Shown: piece after piece, positions 60,889 through 64,000 of the stretch
How the letters are laid out: each line of letters opens with the position of its first letter
How positions within the stretch are numbered: the first letter of the stretch is position 1
DNA from: Dryococelus australis
Taxonomy: Eukaryota; Arthropoda; Insecta; Phasmatodea; Phasmatidae
Direction: 5' to 3'
Assembly (NCBI GenBank): GCA_029891345.1
Contig: CM057006.1
Coordinates: 40,957,056 to 41,021,055, forward strand
Length of the DNA stretch: 64,000 nucleotides
Made by a program: the position numbers and the translations under genes
Notes under the pieces: model-generated
The model's input: only the letters and a program-made list of their open reading frames with translations
Told to the model about the DNA's origin: nothing
The model's database searches: none

Positions 60889-61610
60889 TTTAATGTAACT
60901 AGTAATGGATTGCCTGACATAGAAGCTAGCCGAAACAATGTGTCTTTCACAACAGCCTTTGTCAAACTAAGCCTCTCAGCTGACCTCCCTACTGCTTATA
61001 ATATCAGCATATGCAAGCCTTATGAATTCATATTGACTTTTAACCAATAGTATTACACCATTAATACATTGTTCAGACACAAACCAGTCAATCACCGAGT
61101 TGCCATATGACTGCAGCTGGCCAATAGCATGCAGGCACCGAGGCATCCCACATGCATGGAAGTAGACCTGTCAAGTTTAAAACAAGGGCAAGAGCAGTGC
61201 CAGCAGGTCTGCAGCAGCACTTTGTCAGATAACTGGAGTTAACTAAAGAGAATAAATCAGCAGGCTTCACGAGCAAGTACAACCCTGCAACAGAATTGAA
61301 TATTGGTTCCGCATGAATGAAGATGGTTTTTTTTTTTCAGCTTCGTTCCAATGCCATGCTGCGTTATTACCTGCCCCAGTTTTCCACATCGAGCCAGACT
61401 AGAAGCTACCCTGCACTACCAGTGAGCAGATAGGTCAAGCAAAAATGAATGCCTAGGTCAAGTTTGCAGTAATAGCAAAATTGTGATGTGTATGCTGCAT
61501 TCGTAATCTGATCATTGTTCTTCATCGTGTCTTCGGCCGACAATCAGTAATATTTGATCCACAGACATGTAGTGGGCTCTAGCAGCTGTTATTCTAGTAG
61601 TGACTCCACC
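60889..61610. other. non-coding, no feature seen
   Basis: No recognised repeat or frame. Short T run at 61328-61338. Confidence 0.4.
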
Positions 61611-61616
61611 ACCACC

Positions 61617-61750
61617 ACCACAATCATTCACCAATCCCACCCAATCATTCACCAATCCCACCCAATCATTCTCCAATCCACCCAGTCATTCACTAATCCA
61701 CCCAACAATCCACCAAATCATTCAACAAATCCACCCACCAACCCACTCAA
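61617..61750. repeat. minisatellite, ~19-bp unit
   Basis: Tandem variants of 'caatcattcaccaatccca' at 61621-61750, drifting to 'caacaaatccacccac' at the end. Translates as Asn/Pro/His-rich frames that are repeat artefacts. Confidence 0.85.
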
Positions 61751-62083
61751 TCTTTCAAAATCCTTATGCCAATCCATGGGGTTGTCATCTGCTTCTTTCT
61801 ACACATATTAAAGAAAACTATTCACCAACTGTCTCCAGAATTTGTACATGTCGACAGAATTAAATGTTTTGTATGCAGTCAATAATTCATGCATTTTTAT
61901 ACTTAAATATTCTATGTGTTGATCTGTACATTAATAGTTGAGTACTCGTAGAACTACTTTAAAGTTGTCATGGATAAAAGGATACAAAACACACAAAAAA
62001 AACAATAATTTTATAAAAATAATTTACTATTAGTTAGTTACTAAAATTTCAAAAGAAAGCAGTTCATCACATCATCGTATGTA

Positions 62084-62860
62084 GCCCCTTTCCTTAAGTT
62101 CTGTAACTATTGAAAATACATCTTTCATGTTCGAGTAAGCATCACATTTTTGAAGCTCAAGTAAATATCTGAGGCTGTCTACAAGTTCATTTGGGTGTTC
62201 GGGAAATACGTAGTCAGTATTCTCAGCACCTTCCGTCTTCTTCATGTCACCCGTTGCAGCAAATTAACATGTGTTCTTGACAATTCTGCCTTCTTCATAT
62301 CGCTTGTCAATGGGAACTCGTTGGAGGGTGTGTCAGTGCCTTGAGAGAATCATCATCTTCTTCAACACTGTCACTGTTTTCATGGTCGTCTTCACTTCCT
62401 GTTTCATCCACAATAGCAAGTTTGCTTTTCGTTATAGGATTTGTATGTTCATCAATATTTAGAGCCGACGACTGTTTATTTTGAAGTTCGTCAACTTCAT
62501 GTGAATGTCTTGCAAAAGTATATTCTACATCCACTGACTCTAATGCCTGATGTAAGTCACTCATTCCGTCTTTATCATTAACTGCCCCATCATTATCATA
62601 TGTGGAAACAGTACCCATCGATGTAGCGAGAGGTATTGCCGGCAACACTTGCTGGCTCCCAATAGACGAACCCTTGCAGTTCTGGATTTGTTCCTTCATT
62701 GAATCGCCGTGCGCAAACTGCATGTGATCATTGTCGTAATGCTTCATCGCACAAAAAGGTCTCTTCATACAGGTGGTTCTCTCATGCTGACGAGCATTTT
62801 AACCGAAGGTGAAAACTCAATCACAGAATCGGCACTGGCGACAACCAGTTAGCTATGATG
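62084..62860 (-). pseudogene. zinc-finger and acidic protein relic
   Basis: Minus strand: a C2H2-like finger CRFCD-VFTFG-NARQHE (62845-62785) with two in-frame stops. Then comes a 153-codon open frame starting MKRPFCAMKHYDNDHMQFAH (62768) that becomes acidic (VDETGSEDDHEN, SVEEDDDS) and ends at 62307. Finally, in another frame, FPEHPNELVDSLRYLLELQK and YSNMKDVFSIVTELKERGYI end at a stop near 62084. The parts read like one protein with a finger, a flexible acidic middle and a helical tail. The family is unknown to me; a decayed element gene or a spliced host gene are both possible. Confidence 0.4.
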
Positions 62861-62869
62861 CAAATCGCG

Positions 62870-64000
62870 GCTCCATGATCATTGAGGCAAAGGCAGTATT
62901 TCGTAGTAGCAATTCATCTTCACTGTGTAGCGAGAGAATGCTTCCAAATCAATATTCACCTCACAGCATCAGAATGTCAATTGTCATTTTTTTCTACATA
63001 AATGTGGTTCTATATATACTTCCTACCATCACTCGGAAAACATAGTCCAATATTTTTCTGATACCAAGATTAAATTAATATTGTTTAATAGTTTCGGGCT
63101 TCGAACACAGGCCCTTACGCCATACCTAACAGTTACAGATTGCTGAACAAACTGTACGAGTTGCGCATGAATACTAAACAGTGTGAAATTATTGTACGAA
63201 CATCGTTAACAAAAGAGGACTTCAAAAACTTGGGTCATCAATTGGTTGTAATGCTATTATCTCACTCTGATTACTATATCCGTTGCCGAAAACTTCCATT
63301 TCACCTTTATTATGCATTCGTATAGTAGTACCTATCTGAAATGTTTTCTAAGTCCGAAAGTAAGTTAGTAATTTTTTTATATTTTCAAGTCTCAACTGGA
63401 GGCCCGACATCATGCCTATATGATAAAGATATTGCTTGAATGTATATATTAGGAGCATTTAAAGAGATAGATTTTTAAGCATTATACTGATTATCCACAG
63501 AAATCAGGACTCACTGGCAAACAGTGCCTTGCAATACAGAAAACAAAGCGTACAAGATAAATTATTTTCAATCTATATATGCGTTTACCTCATGATGTAC
63601 ATCACCTAATAAATTTTGTGTAAAAAAATTATGTTGAATTAATTTTTTATGTAATTTAGAAAAATTATTGGTAAAAAATTTTATACTTTAACTTTGGAGT
63701 CGCCAAAAAATGTTGTGGGGTAAAAGCGTAATAATGAATCAAAGTTCCATACTTCACAAAATATAATCACAAAATAATTAGTTCATGAAATTTAAACCCC
63801 CGAGAAAACCGCTCAAGCATAGTAAAAAAAAATCCATGACGGCCCTGCCGGAAATTGCGCTCGGTATGCAATGGCGGGAAGTAAAGTCGAAGCTGCCAAG
63901 GGTTACCAGTATTATTTTTATGGTAATATGCTCGAGTAATATACAGCTCCAGTTCCTACTACCATATTCGTGAAAGAGATTTTGAGAGTAATGCGTTCTC
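62870..64000. other. non-coding, no feature seen
   Basis: AT-rich with several short frames (63140-63325, 63785-63973) that show no motif. Confidence 0.45.

Noticed and set aside
61554..61863. Asn/Pro-rich frames of 85-87 codons
   Set aside because: They are translations of the 19-bp minisatellite.

Overview
The window is a repeat-rich, AT-rich stretch of animal nuclear DNA, most likely from an insect with a large genome. Three things point there: host exons with consensus GT/AG splice sites separated by kilobase introns; Ty3/gypsy-type and Polinton/adintovirus-type elements of the kinds found in insects; and tRNA-derived SINEs and Tc1-like elements of arthropod type. There are no operons, ribosome binding sites or CRISPR arrays, and no complete gene lies inside the window.

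Host gene. Four minus-strand exons (26684-26794, 23278-23417, 21303-21518, 5521-5712) match successive segments of a tubulin glycylase of the TTLL3/TTLL8 family. They lie in the correct order and have good splice sites. Their introns hold most of the mobile DNA between 5.7 and 26.7 kb. A further minus-strand exon-like segment at 46720-46834 could be a 5' exon of the same gene. If so, the gene spans more than 41 kb and the Polinton-like block also sits in one of its introns. A second minus-strand coding-like segment (about 19697-20033) is nested in the largest intron.

Left part (1-8.3 kb). There is an isolated baculovirus-F-like envelope relic (1141-2304), a decayed IS630/Tc1/mariner-type transposase (about 4190-5050), microsatellites, and a degenerate tandem repeat (7.44-8.06 kb).

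LTR element (8301-19253). This is an 11 kb errantivirus-like Ty3/gypsy provirus with two LTRs of about 600 bp, gag, protease, RT/RNase H, integrase and env. It lies antisense to the host gene. Every gene is broken and several catalytic residues are gone.

Middle (19.3-29.4 kb). Two MITEs (pogo-like and piggyBac-like), two copies of a tRNA-derived SINE, simple repeats and host exons.

Polinton/adintovirus-like block (about 29.4-42.73 kb). This is the most interesting region. It holds relics of a coiled-coil protein and a packaging ATPase on the minus strand. On the plus strand are a parvovirus-type phospholipase A2 protein with a hydrophobic pVI-like tail, an adenain-like protease, a penton-like protein, a double-jelly-roll capsid protein, a conserved Polinton-associated protein, several unrecognised fragments, and a protein-primed-type DNA polymerase B. 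The polymerase is cut off by a short non-LTR retrotransposon tail. No integrase or terminal inverted repeats were found. Together these genes would have built, packaged and replicated a virus-like particle; the copy is inactivated throughout.

Right part (43-64 kb). Mostly non-coding, with another SINE, a decayed Tc1 element, a tRNA-Leu-like relic, a repeated arthropod gene family (55.6-57.3 kb), a second relic of the Polinton-associated protein (59.5-59.9 kb), a minisatellite and a zinc-finger/acidic relic (62.1-62.9 kb). Family assignments come from recognising motifs by eye; no database search was run.
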